From assembly GCA_029556915.1 (NCBI GenBank), contig JAKQIT010000039.1, positions 1 to 52,033 on the forward strand: a DNA stretch of 52,033 bases, given 5' to 3'. Made by a program: the position numbers and the translations under genes. Below the pieces are notes generated by a model, which worked only from the letters and a program-made list of their open reading frames with translations, had not been told where the DNA came from and ran no database searches. The DNA is from Pseudomonadota bacterium. GTDB taxonomy: Bacteria > Pseudomonadota > Gammaproteobacteria > Burkholderiales > Methylophilaceae. Numbering within the stretch: the first letter of the stretch is position 1; each line of letters opens with the position of its first letter. Of this stretch, positions 1-8,556 are shown piece after piece.

Positions 1-158
1 CTTGCCGATACTAATTGTAGAAGTGGTATTGCAAATTAACATTAAGATTGATTTGGCGTACATAGCAAGCGTAAGTTGCGACGCAGGCTAACTCGCTTAG
101 CGATGTTAAGCGTAGCGGCCGAAGTCAAAGTAGGTCACTGCTAAGCTATTTATTGGAC
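1..158. other. unassigned left edge, no gene recognised
   Basis: This edge precedes a terminator, so it probably holds the 3' end of a transcription unit cut by the window. One frame is open from base 2 to a TAA at 89-91 (29 codons, ending ...SCDAG), but it has no recognisable motif. Bases about 94-112 contain a short dyad (CGCTTA ... TAAGCG). I cannot say whether this is a coding or an RNA gene end. Confidence 0.25.
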
Positions 159-188
159 AAAAACCCCAGCAGAGTTGTTGGGTTTTTT
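159..188 (+). terminator. Rho-independent terminator
   Basis: AAAAACCC and GGGTTTTTT form a stem around a short loop and finish in a T-run. It would end a plus-strand transcript entering from the left of the window. Confidence 0.7.
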
Positions 189-251
189 GCATTTCAATCC
201 TAAGCAATATTCACACTTAAAACATAACAGTACTACACTGGGAAGAATTTA

Positions 252-290
252 CACCTCTGAAAGAGCCGTGGTTATTGGCTTGTAGAGGTG
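252..290 (-). repeat. REP-like palindrome, copy 1 (reverse orientation)
   Basis: Read on the minus strand, the arms CCTCTACAAGCC and GGCTCTTTCAGAGG flank the loop AATAACCAC. It aligns with the copy at 24184 and is the most diverged intergenic member of the family. It lies about 40 bases after the stop of the Crp/Fnr gene on the same strand, which matches the 3'-end placement of the other intergenic copies. Confidence 0.6.
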
Positions 291-328
291 GTATAAGGAA
301 GATGCGCTAAAAAAAGAGCTAAATTTAA

Positions 329-997
329 TCACGCCGCAGCCATTTTTTCCAGTGCGTTGCGGTTGATAATTTCCACGTGTCCGCGACCAAGTGAAACAGC
401 GCCTTTTTGCTCTAGACGTTTGAGTTGGCGGCTTACCACTTCGCGCGCCGTACCGAGTTCATCGGCAATTTGTTGATGGGTGCGAGTGATAGTACTGGTT
501 TTTGCATCCAGTAGTACTTTTGCAAGGCGTGCATCTAGGTTGTGAAAGGCCACTTCGTCTAGTAACACGATTAAGTCGCTAATCAATGCGCCGTAGTTGG
601 TCATGACGTATTTGCGAAAAATGGCAGAATCAATCATGAGTTGATGAAATGCATTGGCGGGGATAAGTACATCGCGAATGGGTTCTTCTACGATGGTGGA
701 AGCAGGGTAATCACTATTGCCAAGCAAACAGGTGGTGGTGATAACACATGTTTCACCTGCGCCTACGCGATAAAGCAAAATTTCACGTCCGCCGGTGGAC
801 ATTTTATACACGCGCGATTTGCCTGCAAGCCGCATAACATAAGCCCCACAGGGTGCACCTTCACGGTAGCCAATAGCACCGATAGGTGCTTCAGCAATAC
901 GCGCGGTTTTGGCCAAAATATCTTTTGCAGGGGTTTCTAATTGAGCGAGTTCTGGAAATTGTGTTAACCACTCTAGGTTACTGGCTGCACTTTGCAT
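329..997 (-). CDS. Crp/Fnr-family transcriptional regulator
   Basis: A 222-aa protein with an N-terminal cyclic-nucleotide-binding-like beta-barrel (about residues 20-130) and a C-terminal winged helix. The recognition region near residues 172-200 reads THQQIADELGTAREVVSRQL, the usual Crp/Fnr DNA-binding pattern. The N-terminal cysteine cluster of true Fnr is absent; cysteines occur only inside the barrel (APCGAY, ETCVITTTC), so an FNR-type iron-sulfur oxygen sensor is unlikely. An AAGGTGGAATAA stretch supplies an RBS just before the ATG. It lies downstream of the persulfide dioxygenase gene on the same strand with a gap of about 125 nt, so a link to sulfide or redox control is possible but unproven. 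The ligand is unknown. Confidence 0.88.
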   Translation of the reverse strand: MQSAASNLEWLTQFPELAQLETPAKDILAKTARIAEAPIGAIGYREGAPCGAYVMRLAGKSRVYKMSTGGREILLYRVGAGETCVITTTCLLGNSDYPASTIVEEPIRDVLIPANAFHQLMIDSAIFRKYVMTNYGALISDLIVLLDEVAFHNLDARLAKVLLDAKTSTITRTHQQIADELGTAREVVSRQLKRLEQKGAVSLGRGHVEIINRNALEKMAAA

Positions 998-1122
998 TTA
1001 TTCCACCTTTAATACTTGATTAAAATACTCGGTTATATCTTGATTGTAACCTGAAAATCATCATTTGTGGCAAGGTTTTTTCAAAGTTTAGTATTCTTGA
1101 ATAGTCAATAATACAGGTCAAC

Positions 1123-1826
1123 TTAGCCTTGTGAAACGAAAGATTCAGGTATGCCACACATGCGGTTGGCTGGCACTGCAATATCTATAAGCCTAGGTTT
1201 TGGCAGGTTGAGGTTTTGCATTATCTGCACAAAATCAGCTAATGATTTGCCCGCTAGCCGAGGGTTGATTGTTTTTTCTTGGCCAATATTGCTAACACGG
1301 CGACCTTGGTAATCATGGCCTGGATAAACCAGCGTATCATCGGGCAATGTAAATAATTTTTCTACAATGCTGCGGTATTGATCTTCTGCATTTCCACCTT
1401 GAAAGTCTGTTCTGCCGCAGCCATTAATGAGTAAGCAATCTCCAGTGAACACGCGATCTCGCCACAAAAATGACGTGCTACCTGGTGTGTGGCCGGGTGT
1501 AGAAATGACTTGAATAATTTCGCTACCAAAAGTAATTTCGTCGCCATCTTTAAGTTGCAAGTTAGCATTTTTGGCTTCACATGCCCCCGCAACCGCTGTT
1601 AGCGCCTCGGTTTTTGGCGCAGCAAACCACCAGCAGTAATATGGTCTGCATGCACGTGCGTTTCTAATGAATATTTAAGCGCACACTGATGCTGCGTTGG
1701 CAGCGTTAAATAATCATCAATATGCGAAGCTACTGGGTCAATTAAAATGGCTTCACCCGCAACATTGTCGGCAATAAAATAGGTGTAGGTTGATGATTCT
1801 GCGTCAAATAATTGCTTGAATATCAT
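1123..1826 (-). pseudogene. persulfide dioxygenase / BigR-regulated MBL-fold hydrolase, frameshifted
   Basis: This is an ETHE1/Blh-type metallo-beta-lactamase-fold enzyme, a family that oxidises glutathione persulfide to sulfite. The N-terminal part (1599-1826) has the metal motif ETHVHADHITAGGLL. The C-terminal part (to 1123) has STPGHTPGS, FTGDCLLINGCGRTDF and YPGHDYQGR, so every expected metal ligand is present. The reading frame breaks at a run of five A (about 1608-1614) just after GLLRQK; a sixth A restores RQKTEALTAVAG and a protein of about 234 aa, normal for the family. The RBS AAGGTG precedes the ATG at 1826. The change may be a true mutation, a homopolymer sequencing error, or bypassed by slippage. 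The gene is divergent from the BigR-type regulator, as in known sulfide-detoxification loci. Confidence 0.82.
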
Positions 1827-1897
1827 AGTGGTTGCACCTTAAATTAAGGTAAATCAATAATTTTGAATATGTTAAGTTGGTGGTAAAAACCCCTTGA

Positions 1898-1921
1898 ACA
1901 TTATATTATTTTGTATAATGT
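1898..1921. promoter_or_regulatory. candidate BigR-type operator 1
   Basis: A perfect 8-bp inverted repeat (ACATTATA, 8-nt spacer, TATAATGT) lies in the divergent gap between the dioxygenase and the ArsR/BigR gene. Its position and AT-rich dyad suit an ArsR-family operator. Binding is inferred. Confidence 0.5.
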
Positions 1922-1957
1922 TTACAATAGCAATGGTTGCTATCAACCAAAAACGAA

Positions 1958-1976
1958 ATATTATTTTATATAATAT
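1958..1976. promoter_or_regulatory. candidate BigR-type operator 2
   Basis: A perfect 7-bp inverted repeat (ATATTAT, 5-nt spacer, ATAATAT) about 35 bp upstream of the regulator's ATG. It is AT-rich like BigR sites and well placed for autorepression. A third, GC-richer dyad (TGGTTG CTAT CAACCA) lies between the two sites at 1934-1949. Confidence 0.5.
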
Positions 1977-2010
1977 ACAATAATACGATGTTAGTTAATG
2001 CGAGTGATAT

Positions 2011-2343
2011 ATGACGGTGTTAGTTGCTGATGAAATGAATTTTGATGCACTTCGTGCATCGGTTGATAAAGCCTGTGGTCTGATGCGGGTAATGGCGAAT
2101 GCAGATCGTTTGATGTTACTTTGCCAGTTGTCTCAGGGCGAAAAGTCAGTGGGGGAGTTGGAAGACGCGCTTAACATTCGACAGCCTACTTTGTCTCAGC
2201 AACTCACAGTGTTGCGCGAGGCGGAGCTGGTATCAACGCGCCGTGAAGGCAAAAATATTATTTACTGCATCTCAAGTCAGTCTGCTTTAGCGGTGATGCA
2301 AGTGCTAAGTCAGCATATTTGTTATGCTACAACAAGGAGTTAA
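2011..2343 (+). CDS. bigR: ArsR-family repressor, BigR/SqrR-like persulfide sensor
   Basis: A 110-aa winged-helix ArsR protein. The helix-turn-helix region contains SVGELEDALNIRQPTLSQQL and the wing contains VSTRREGKNIIYCI. One cysteine sits early (LLCQLSQGE, Cys38) and another near the C terminus (HICYA, about Cys104). This spacing resembles the cysteine pair that BigR/SqrR oxidises to a di- or tetrasulfide in response to persulfide; the classic ArsR metal site is not evident. It is the first gene of a likely operon with the DUF442 protein 3 nt downstream and a TauE/SafE exporter, and is divergent from the persulfide dioxygenase. The family and context together make the assignment fairly firm; the two upstream dyads are its likely targets. 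Confidence 0.85.
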   Translation: MTVLVADEMNFDALRASVDKACGLMRVMANADRLMLLCQLSQGEKSVGELEDALNIRQPTLSQQLTVLREAELVSTRREGKNIIYCISSQSALAVMQVLSQHICYATTRS

Positions 2344-2346
2344 TCA

Positions 2347-2697
2347 ATGACGATTCAAATTACAACGCAGTCAAGTGAGTTCAGCACTGCACCACAAATA
2401 AATGTGCAAGACATGGCTGAAATTGCACAACTAGGCTTTAAAACCATTATCAATAATCGTCCTGATTTTGAAGGGGGTGCCGACCAGCCTACCAGCGCAC
2501 AAATTCAAGCCGCTGCTGAAGCAGCAGGCTTGGCGTATGTTTACATTCCGGTGATTCCTAACAATATTTTGCCTGAACAAGTCAGTGCCTTTGCCAGTGC
2601 CTATGCCACTGCCGCTAAACCTGTATTAGGATTTTGCAGAACAGGTAACCGTGCAGGCAGTATTTGTAAAATGGCATTAGCCAGTTTTAACAACTAG
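2347..2697 (+). CDS. DUF442 / TIGR01244-type sulfurtransferase-phosphatase-fold protein
   Basis: A 116-aa protein with a DUF442 (beta-lactamase-hydrolase-like) fold related to tyrosine phosphatases. The N-terminal part has LGFKTIINNRPDFEGGADQP; the active loop is GFCRTGNRAGSI, a CxTGxR P-loop with nucleophilic Cys near residue 98. In several bacteria this domain is fused to the persulfide dioxygenase in the protein Blh; here it is a separate gene in the BigR operon. A strong RBS (AAGGAG, 7-nt spacer) lies inside the end of the regulator gene, indicating coupled expression. It probably acts as a persulfide sulfurtransferase in the cytoplasm. Confidence 0.85.
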   Translation: MTIQITTQSSEFSTAPQINVQDMAEIAQLGFKTIINNRPDFEGGADQPTSAQIQAAAEAAGLAYVYIPVIPNNILPEQVSAFASAYATAAKPVLGFCRTGNRAGSICKMALASFNN

Positions 2698-2715
2698 CCA
2701 GCTTTTTAGCTAGTT
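2692..2715 (+). terminator. weak hairpin between DUF442 gene and exporter
   Basis: AACTAGC and GCTAGTT form a 7-bp stem overlapping the DUF442 stop codon, followed by only four T. It may attenuate rather than fully end transcription before the exporter gene. Confidence 0.35.
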
Positions 2716-2731
2716 TTGCCATTTAGCCTAC

Positions 2732-3547
2732 ATGCTTGACCCGCAAATTATTAGCATTTTGCTAGGGCTATTTGTAGGCTTTGTGCTTGCGCTCACAGGC
2801 GCGGGCGGCACAATTTTAGCTGTTCCTTTACTTGCATTTAGCTTACATTTAAGCATAGCAACCGCGGCACCGATTGGCTTGCTTGCGGTGGCGCTGGCCG
2901 CAGGCATTGGCGCTTTTCAGGGCATTAGAGCAGGTATTGTGCGCTACAAAGCGGCGGCATTAATGGCTAGTTGTGGCATTATTTTTTCACCTGTTGGCGT
3001 GTGGCTTGCGCATCGCATGCCAAATGCAGCGCTCAGTGTGATTTTTTCCGTCGTATTGATATTTGTTTCATGGCGCATGTGGCAGCAAAGCGCGCAACTA
3101 GAAAACATTGATAATGCTAAACTTGCACCTGCATGCGCAGTGAATCCAGCTACTTCTAAATTGTTTTGGACAGCGCGCTGTACACAGTGGCTGATTGTGA
3201 CGGGCAGTTTTGCCGGCTTTATTTCTGGCTTGTTAGGTGTAGGCGGCGGCTTTGTCATTGTCCCCACGTTAAAAAAATTCAGCAATTTAGCGTTGCAGTC
3301 TATTGTGGCAACTTCGCTTGCGGTGGTTGCCCTTGTTTCGACAGTCAGTGTTGCAGCGTATTTATATCATCAACAATTACATTGGCACATCGCCCTGCCA
3401 TTTACGCTGGCTACGATTGCAGGCATGCTTGCTGGTAGAATATTCAGTGGTAAGATTTCTAGCCAAACTGTGCAACGTGGCTTTAGTTTATTAGCTGGTT
3501 TTATCGCTTTGGCAGTGCTGTTTAAAGTGGTTTTTTCTGCACCTTAA
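2732..3547 (+). CDS. TauE/SafE-family sulfite exporter
   Basis: A 271-aa integral membrane protein with about eight hydrophobic segments in two halves. Each half starts with a glycine-rich signature of the family: FVGFVLALTGAGGTILAVP near the N terminus and GFISGLLGVGGGFVIVP near residue 165. TauE/SafE members export sulfite or related sulfur anions. The context fits export of sulfite produced by persulfide oxidation. It follows the DUF442 gene by 34 nt on the same strand; its RBS is poor, so the start at 2732 is the weakest point. A REP-like palindrome lies just after its stop. Confidence 0.88.
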   Translation: MLDPQIISILLGLFVGFVLALTGAGGTILAVPLLAFSLHLSIATAAPIGLLAVALAAGIGAFQGIRAGIVRYKAAALMASCGIIFSPVGVWLAHRMPNAALSVIFSVVLIFVSWRMWQQSAQLENIDNAKLAPACAVNPATSKLFWTARCTQWLIVTGSFAGFISGLLGVGGGFVIVPTLKKFSNLALQSIVATSLAVVALVSTVSVAAYLYHQQLHWHIALPFTLATIAGMLAGRIFSGKISSQTVQRGFSLLAGFIALAVLFKVVFSAP

Positions 3548-3590
3548 AATGGCTTAAATATCACCATTTTTATCACATCTTCATTTGACC

Positions 3591-3650
3591 GCCCCGCTAA
3601 GCCAGTCTGCATGCGGCTTGCAGAGGTGCAAAAATCTCTCGGGCGAATTT
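3591..3650 (+). repeat. REP-like palindrome, copy 2
   Basis: The core is GCCAGTCTGCATGCGGCTTG followed by CAGAGG, then the family tail ATCTCTCGGGCGA. It lies between the convergent ends of the TauE/SafE exporter and the lipoprotein gene. The left arm is partly degenerate. Confidence 0.8.
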
Positions 3651-3653
3651 TAG

Positions 3654-4238
3654 TTAATTATCAAACGATGAAAAAGCCTGAATTTTTTCAAGTTGCGGGG
3701 CAAAAACCGCCTCAAAATCCTTGGCCTTATCGTAGTAAAATCCAGTGAAAATCGCAAACCAAACTTTTTTATCATGTACATAAGTAACAAGATTGCCCAC
3801 AGGTTCTTTATTGATTTTTAAAAGTAATAAAGTGGCTTTGCCGTTGTATTGGTTTTTAAGCGGGATTTCTTCATTCGCCATGTCGCCCAATTTTAGGCCA
3901 ATCAGCGCCCCTGTGCGCATTGAAAAAGCGGTAGCTACCGCATTGGTATGGTTCTTTTCTAGCGAAAACGTGTTTAATAAATAAATGTTTTCATTAATGG
4001 TCGTTTCATATTCCAAAGTAGTGTTATGGTCAATATAGCTGCGCTGTTTGTTGAACTTTCCGTGGATTTTCTTATTTTTGCTGATTTCAAAATCAATAAA
4101 ATCATGCTCAGTGATTAGCATGGATTTTTCTTGCGAAGTCAGTTGATCTGTTTGAGTGCAGCTCACCAACAATGCGCAAGCGATAATCCAGAAAAAACGA
4201 CGCAAGTAAATTAGGCTAAAACTTATGCGATTAAACAT
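3654..4238 (-). CDS. putative lipoprotein of unknown function
   Basis: A 194-aa protein with an N-terminal hydrophobic stretch (FFWIIACALLVSC) ending in a lipobox with Cys near residue 27, so probably membrane-anchored after lipidation. The remainder is a soluble beta-rich domain with no motif I recognise. Its start overlaps the end of the M17 aminopeptidase gene by 16 bp on the same strand, implying translational coupling and co-transcription. I do not recognise the family. Confidence 0.7.
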   Translation of the reverse strand: MFNRISFSLIYLRRFFWIIACALLVSCTQTDQLTSQEKSMLITEHDFIDFEISKNKKIHGKFNKQRSYIDHNTTLEYETTINENIYLLNTFSLEKNHTNAVATAFSMRTGALIGLKLGDMANEEIPLKNQYNGKATLLLLKINKEPVGNLVTYVHDKKVWFAIFTGFYYDKAKDFEAVFAPQLEKIQAFSSFDN

Positions 4239-5677
4239 TGAATCACCTCTAAACCAAAGCCCACACCAAAGCCGTTAACATCACTTTGCACCGCGCCCAA
4301 GCCGCCTTTACGGTTATAAGAAGATAAATCGGTATGCAGCCAAGGCACGTCATTTTCCACAAATTTAGCCATAAACCGTGCAGCGTGAATATGGTCGCCG
4401 CCGCCTTCTAATGTGCATTGCTTAATGTCGGCAATGTCGCTGTCTAAATCACTGTCAAAATCTTCCGCATTAGGAAAAGCCACAATCCGCTCGCCCGATT
4501 TATCGCCTGCATTTACCGCGATATTAGCTAACTCAGCGGTGGTTGCTATTACGCCGCTCATCCGGTCGCCCAGCGCGGTTTGCATGCTGCCCGTGAGCGT
4601 TGCAAAGTCAAGCATCGCATTGGGTTTTAGGCGGCTAGCTAAAGTAAGTGTGTCGGCCAATACCATGCGGCCTTCAGCGTCTGTGTGGATAACTTCGATG
4701 GTGGTGCCATTCAGCGCTTTCACCACATCATTTTGTTTATAAGCCAATGGACCGATATGATTTTGCGCAATCGCCAGCCAGCAGTCAATTTTCACCGGCA
4801 ACTGCAGTTGCGTTGCTGCTAGCAAAATGCCCAAGGCCACCGCGCTGCCGTTCATATCTTCGTGCATGCCGTGCATATATTTGGCGGGTTTAAGGTTGTG
4901 CCCGCCAGTGTCAAAACAAATGCCTTTGCCAACAAGGGCGATGTGTTTTTGCGCTTTTTTAGGCGTATAAGTTAATTGTACAATCGCTGCATCTTGTGGT
5001 TCACTGCCTTGGCCCACAGCCACAAACGCGCCAGCCCCCAATTTTTGCAGGGCTGGCATATCAAACTCTTTCCAAACCCAACCGTGCTCGCTTGCTAAAG
5101 ATTTTGTTTTTTCCCGATAAAGCGTTGGCGTAAGTTCATTTGGCGGAAGCATGGTGAGGCTGCGGCACAATGTGTTGCCTGCCACGCGCGCGTTAACGTA
5201 GCCATAATCATGGGTAGCTTTATAACCATAAATACTTACCTTTTTTAATGGTTTAAACTTATTTTCTTTTTTGCGGCTTGGTAACTCGGTAGCGTTTACC
5301 GTTACCACATAATAAGCCGCGCAGGCATGTGCTTCACGCACAGCGTCTTCGCCAAATACGCAAATCGCTAAATCGCTCGGTTGTTCTTTGAGTAAAGGTT
5401 CTACTGCTTTGCGAAGCAAAGTGTGGCGCTGAAAAATGGTTAATTTATCTTCTAGCACAACATAAGTTGCAACACCGCCATTGGGCAAATCCAAAGCCAG
5501 CGGTGCTTTGTGCAGGTCTTTAAAAGTTTGATTAGTGCGTTTAAGTTTTAATTGCAATAATTTAAGGTAAGGTAGCGCGTTTTCTTCTTTTTCAGAAAGT
5601 ACAATAAGTGTACTTTTCTCAGAGGTTAACGTCAATTCGCTACCAATTTCTGAAAATTGTGATAATTTTAACGACAT
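4223..5677 (-). CDS. leucyl aminopeptidase family protein (M17)
   Basis: A 484-aa cytosolic metallo-aminopeptidase. The C-terminal catalytic domain has the M17 metal-ligand motifs: VGKGICFDTGGHNLK (Lys and Asp), HEDMNGSA, and HTDAEGRMVLADTL, a variant of the usual NTDAEGR signature. The N-terminal domain is divergent from PepA, which fits the PepB/M17-related branch, so I give no symbol. It removes N-terminal residues from peptides. It is followed, with overlap, by a small lipoprotein gene. The ATG at 5677 has upstream AAAGGATTTTAA as a reasonable RBS. Confidence 0.9.
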   Translation of the reverse strand: MSLKLSQFSEIGSELTLTSEKSTLIVLSEKEENALPYLKLLQLKLKRTNQTFKDLHKAPLALDLPNGGVATYVVLEDKLTIFQRHTLLRKAVEPLLKEQPSDLAICVFGEDAVREAHACAAYYVVTVNATELPSRKKENKFKPLKKVSIYGYKATHDYGYVNARVAGNTLCRSLTMLPPNELTPTLYREKTKSLASEHGWVWKEFDMPALQKLGAGAFVAVGQGSEPQDAAIVQLTYTPKKAQKHIALVGKGICFDTGGHNLKPAKYMHGMHEDMNGSAVALGILLAATQLQLPVKIDCWLAIAQNHIGPLAYKQNDVVKALNGTTIEVIHTDAEGRMVLADTLTLASRLKPNAMLDFATLTGSMQTALGDRMSGVIATTAELANIAVNAGDKSGERIVAFPNAEDFDSDLDSDIADIKQCTLEGGGDHIHAARFMAKFVENDVPWLHTDLSSYNRKGGLGAVQSDVNGFGVGFGLEVIQCLIA

Positions 5678-5859
5678 TTAAAATCCTTTAACTCTTATAT
5701 ATTATGTAATACAACGGTAGCAGAAGTCGTGCGTTAAGTGTTTAAAAAGCACGGTTTAACTTGACCAAAATGCCTAAAAAAGCCACACTACAGGCTATAT
5801 TGTTAGAATGATGCATTTAATTATACGCGTAGCAATCGCAATACGGAGAAATCTCACGC

Positions 5860-8544
5860 ATGACAACCAATTCACCCGCTTCAAATTCAACTATAGGACT
5901 TGCTGAAACCGACGCAACTGAAACCCAAGAGTGGTTAGATGCGCTCGCCGCAGTGATTGAAAATGAGGGCACAGAACGTGCACATTTTTTACTAGAAGCG
6001 ATGATAGACCAAGCGCGGCGCTCTGGCAGTAATTTGCCTTATAGCGCCACTACGGCCTACGTCAACACCATTCCAAAACACTTACAAGCCAAATTACCCG
6101 GCGATCCAGAAATGGAGCGCCGTGTGCGTGCGTTAGTGCGCTGGAATGCGATTATGACGGTGCTGCGTGCCAATGAAAAATCTCCCGGTGTGGGCGGGCA
6201 CATTGCCAGCTTTCAGTCAGCCGCAACGCTGTATGACACTGGCTTTAACTATTTTTTTAGAGCTGCTAACGAAAATTTTGGCGGCGATTGTGTGTATTTT
6301 CAGGGACATTCATCGCCCGGTGTGTATGCCCGTGCTTTTTTAGAAGGCCGTTTTACCGAAGAACAAATGGATAACTTCCGCCAAGAAACAGGCGGCAATG
6401 GCTTGTCCAGCTATCCGCACCCTTGGCTCATGCCGGACTTTTGGCAATTCCCGACCGTTTCGATGGGCTTGGGGCCTTTAGCGGGCATATATCAAGCGCG
6501 CTTTTTAAAATATTTGCATGACCGTGGCATAGCCGATACCTCAGACCGCAAAGTGTGGGTGTTCTGCGGTGATGGTGAGATGGATGAGCCAGAGTCATTG
6601 GGTGCTATTTCATTGGCTTCACGTGAAAAATTGGACAATCTGATTTTTGTGATTAACTGTAACTTGCAGCGTTTAGATGGCCCGGTGCGCGGCAATGGCA
6701 AAATCATTCAAGAGTTGGAATCTGACTTCCGCGGCTCCGGCTGGAACGTGCTGAAAGTGATTTGGGGTTCTTATTGGGACCCACTATTGGCGATGGATAA
6801 AGACGGCTTGCTCAAAAAACGCATGGAAGAATGCGTGGATGGCGAATACCAAAACTTTAAGGCCAAAGGCGGCGCTTATACGCGTGAACACTTCTTTGGC
6901 AAATATCCGCAACTGAAAGAAATGGTTGCCGCCATGAGCGATAGTGACATTTGGCGCTTAAACCGTGGTGGTCACGACCCGCATAAGGTCTATGCAGCTT
7001 ATCACGCGGCGGTTAACCACAAAGGTCAGCCTACCGTGATTTTGGCAAAAACCGTGAAAGGTTATGGCATGGGTGAGGCCGGCGAAGCGCAAAACACCAC
7101 GCACCAACAAAAGAGCATGGATATTGAGTCACTGAAAAAATTCCGAGACCGCTTTGATTTACCACTCACCGATGCACAAGTGGAAAGCTTGAGTTTTTAC
7201 CGCCCAGCGGAAGATTCCCCTGAGATGAAATACATGGCCGAGCGTCGAGCCGCAATGGGCGGCTTTGTGCCACAACGCCGCCGTCAAGGTAATGCTCTCA
7301 AAGTGCCTGAATTGTCAGCTTTTGAAAATATGTTAGGCGCAACGGGCGAACGTGAAATTTCCACCACCATGGCGTTTGTGCGTATTTTATCTACTTTGGT
7401 GCGTGATAAAGAAATTGGCCAATACGTAGTGCCGATTGTGCCCGATGAGGCGCGCACTTTTGGTATGGAAGGCTTGTTCCGCCAATTGGGCATTTATGCA
7501 CACCAAGGCCAACTTTACGAGCCGATGGATGCCGACCAAGTGATGTATTACAAAGAATCCAAAAACGGTCAGATTTTAGAAGAAGGCATTAACGAAGCGG
7601 GCGCGTTTTCTAGCTGGTTAGCTGCGGCAACTTCTTATAGCGTTACCGGCAAGCAAATGATTCCGTTCTATATCTACTACTCGATGTTTGGCTTCCAGCG
7701 TATTGGCGATTTAGCTTGGTTAGCTGGTGATAGCCGTGCGCGCGGCTTCTTGTTGGGTGCAACTGCAGGCCGCACTACGCTGAATGGCGAAGGTTTGCAA
7801 CATGAAGATGGCCATAGCCACTTGATGTCAGCGATGATTCCAAACTGTATTTCTTACGACCCGACCTTTGCCTATGAGTTGGCAGTGATTATTCAAGAAG
7901 GCTTGCGCCGCATGGTGCAAAACCAAGAAGATGTGTATTACTACATTACCTTGATGAATGAAAACTACAGCCATCCTGAAATGCCAAAAGGCAGTGCCGA
8001 AGGTATTTTAAAAGGCATGTACAGTTTGAGTAAATCAAAAGCGAAAGGCGAAAAAGTACAGTTGATGGGTTCTGGCGTGATATTGCGTGAAGTGATTGCC
8101 GCAGCAGAATTGCTTGAAAAAGATTGGGGCGTATCTGCAGACGTGTGGAGCGCACCAAGCTTTACAGAACTACGTCGTGAAGGGTTGGATTGTGAGCATT
8201 GGAACATGCTAAACCCAGATAAACCGCAAAAAGTGAGCTATGTTGCGCAATGCTTAAAAGATGCAAAAGGCCCAGTGATTGCTTCAACCGACTATATGAA
8301 GAGCTTTGCCGAGCAAATTCAGCGCTTTGTGCCGGCTAAATTTGTGGCCTTGGGCACCGATGGTTTTGGCCGTTCCGATAGCCGAGAAGCACTGCGTGAT
8401 TTCTTTGAGGTCAATCGTTACTATGTTGTCGTTGCTGCATTAAAAGCGCTGAGTGACGAAGGTAAATTGCCTGTTGCCAAAGTGGCAGAGGCTGTTAAGA
8501 AATACAAGCTGGATGCTAAAAAACCGAATCCAGCAACAGTTTAA
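5860..8544 (+). CDS. aceE: pyruvate dehydrogenase E1 component, homodimeric type
   Basis: An 894-aa protein of the length of AceE. It decarboxylates pyruvate with thiamine diphosphate and passes the acetyl group to E2. The thiamine-diphosphate motif runs from VFCGDGEMDEPES to VINCNLQRLDGPVRGNGK, and the N-terminal region has the AceE-typical GGHIASFQSAATLYDTGFNYFF. Upstream CGGAGAAA is a plausible RBS. E2 begins 12 nt after the stop, so aceE, aceF and lpdA form one operon. The 180-bp upstream gap presumably holds the promoter; a TTGACC at 5761 may be a -35 element but no convincing -10 was found. Confidence 0.97.
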   Translation: MTTNSPASNSTIGLAETDATETQEWLDALAAVIENEGTERAHFLLEAMIDQARRSGSNLPYSATTAYVNTIPKHLQAKLPGDPEMERRVRALVRWNAIMTVLRANEKSPGVGGHIASFQSAATLYDTGFNYFFRAANENFGGDCVYFQGHSSPGVYARAFLEGRFTEEQMDNFRQETGGNGLSSYPHPWLMPDFWQFPTVSMGLGPLAGIYQARFLKYLHDRGIADTSDRKVWVFCGDGEMDEPESLGAISLASREKLDNLIFVINCNLQRLDGPVRGNGKIIQELESDFRGSGWNVLKVIWGSYWDPLLAMDKDGLLKKRMEECVDGEYQNFKAKGGAYTREHFFGKYPQLKEMVAAMSDSDIWRLNRGGHDPHKVYAAYHAAVNHKGQPTVILAKTVKGYGMGEAGEAQNTTHQQKSMDIESLKKFRDRFDLPLTDAQVESLSFYRPAEDSPEMKYMAERRAAMGGFVPQRRRQGNALKVPELSAFENMLGATGEREISTTMAFVRILSTLVRDKEIGQYVVPIVPDEARTFGMEGLFRQLGIYAHQGQLYEPMDADQVMYYKESKNGQILEEGINEAGAFSSWLAAATSYSVTGKQMIPFYIYYSMFGFQRIGDLAWLAGDSRARGFLLGATAGRTTLNGEGLQHEDGHSHLMSAMIPNCISYDPTFAYELAVIIQEGLRRMVQNQEDVYYYITLMNENYSHPEMPKGSAEGILKGMYSLSKSKAKGEKVQLMGSGVILREVIAAAELLEKDWGVSADVWSAPSFTELRREGLDCEHWNMLNPDKPQKVSYVAQCLKDAKGPVIASTDYMKSFAEQIQRFVPAKFVALGTDGFGRSDSREALRDFFEVNRYYVVVAALKALSDEGKLPVAKVAEAVKKYKLDAKKPNPATV

Positions 8545-8556
8545 TAGGGTGTGACT

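Noticed and set aside
2-91. 29-codon open frame at the left edge
   Set aside because: No motif, no start in the window and too short to decide; left as unassigned.
1123-1826. Two separate genes for the dioxygenase halves
   Set aside because: Each half holds only part of the metal site and the frames rejoin with one extra A, so one broken gene is simpler.
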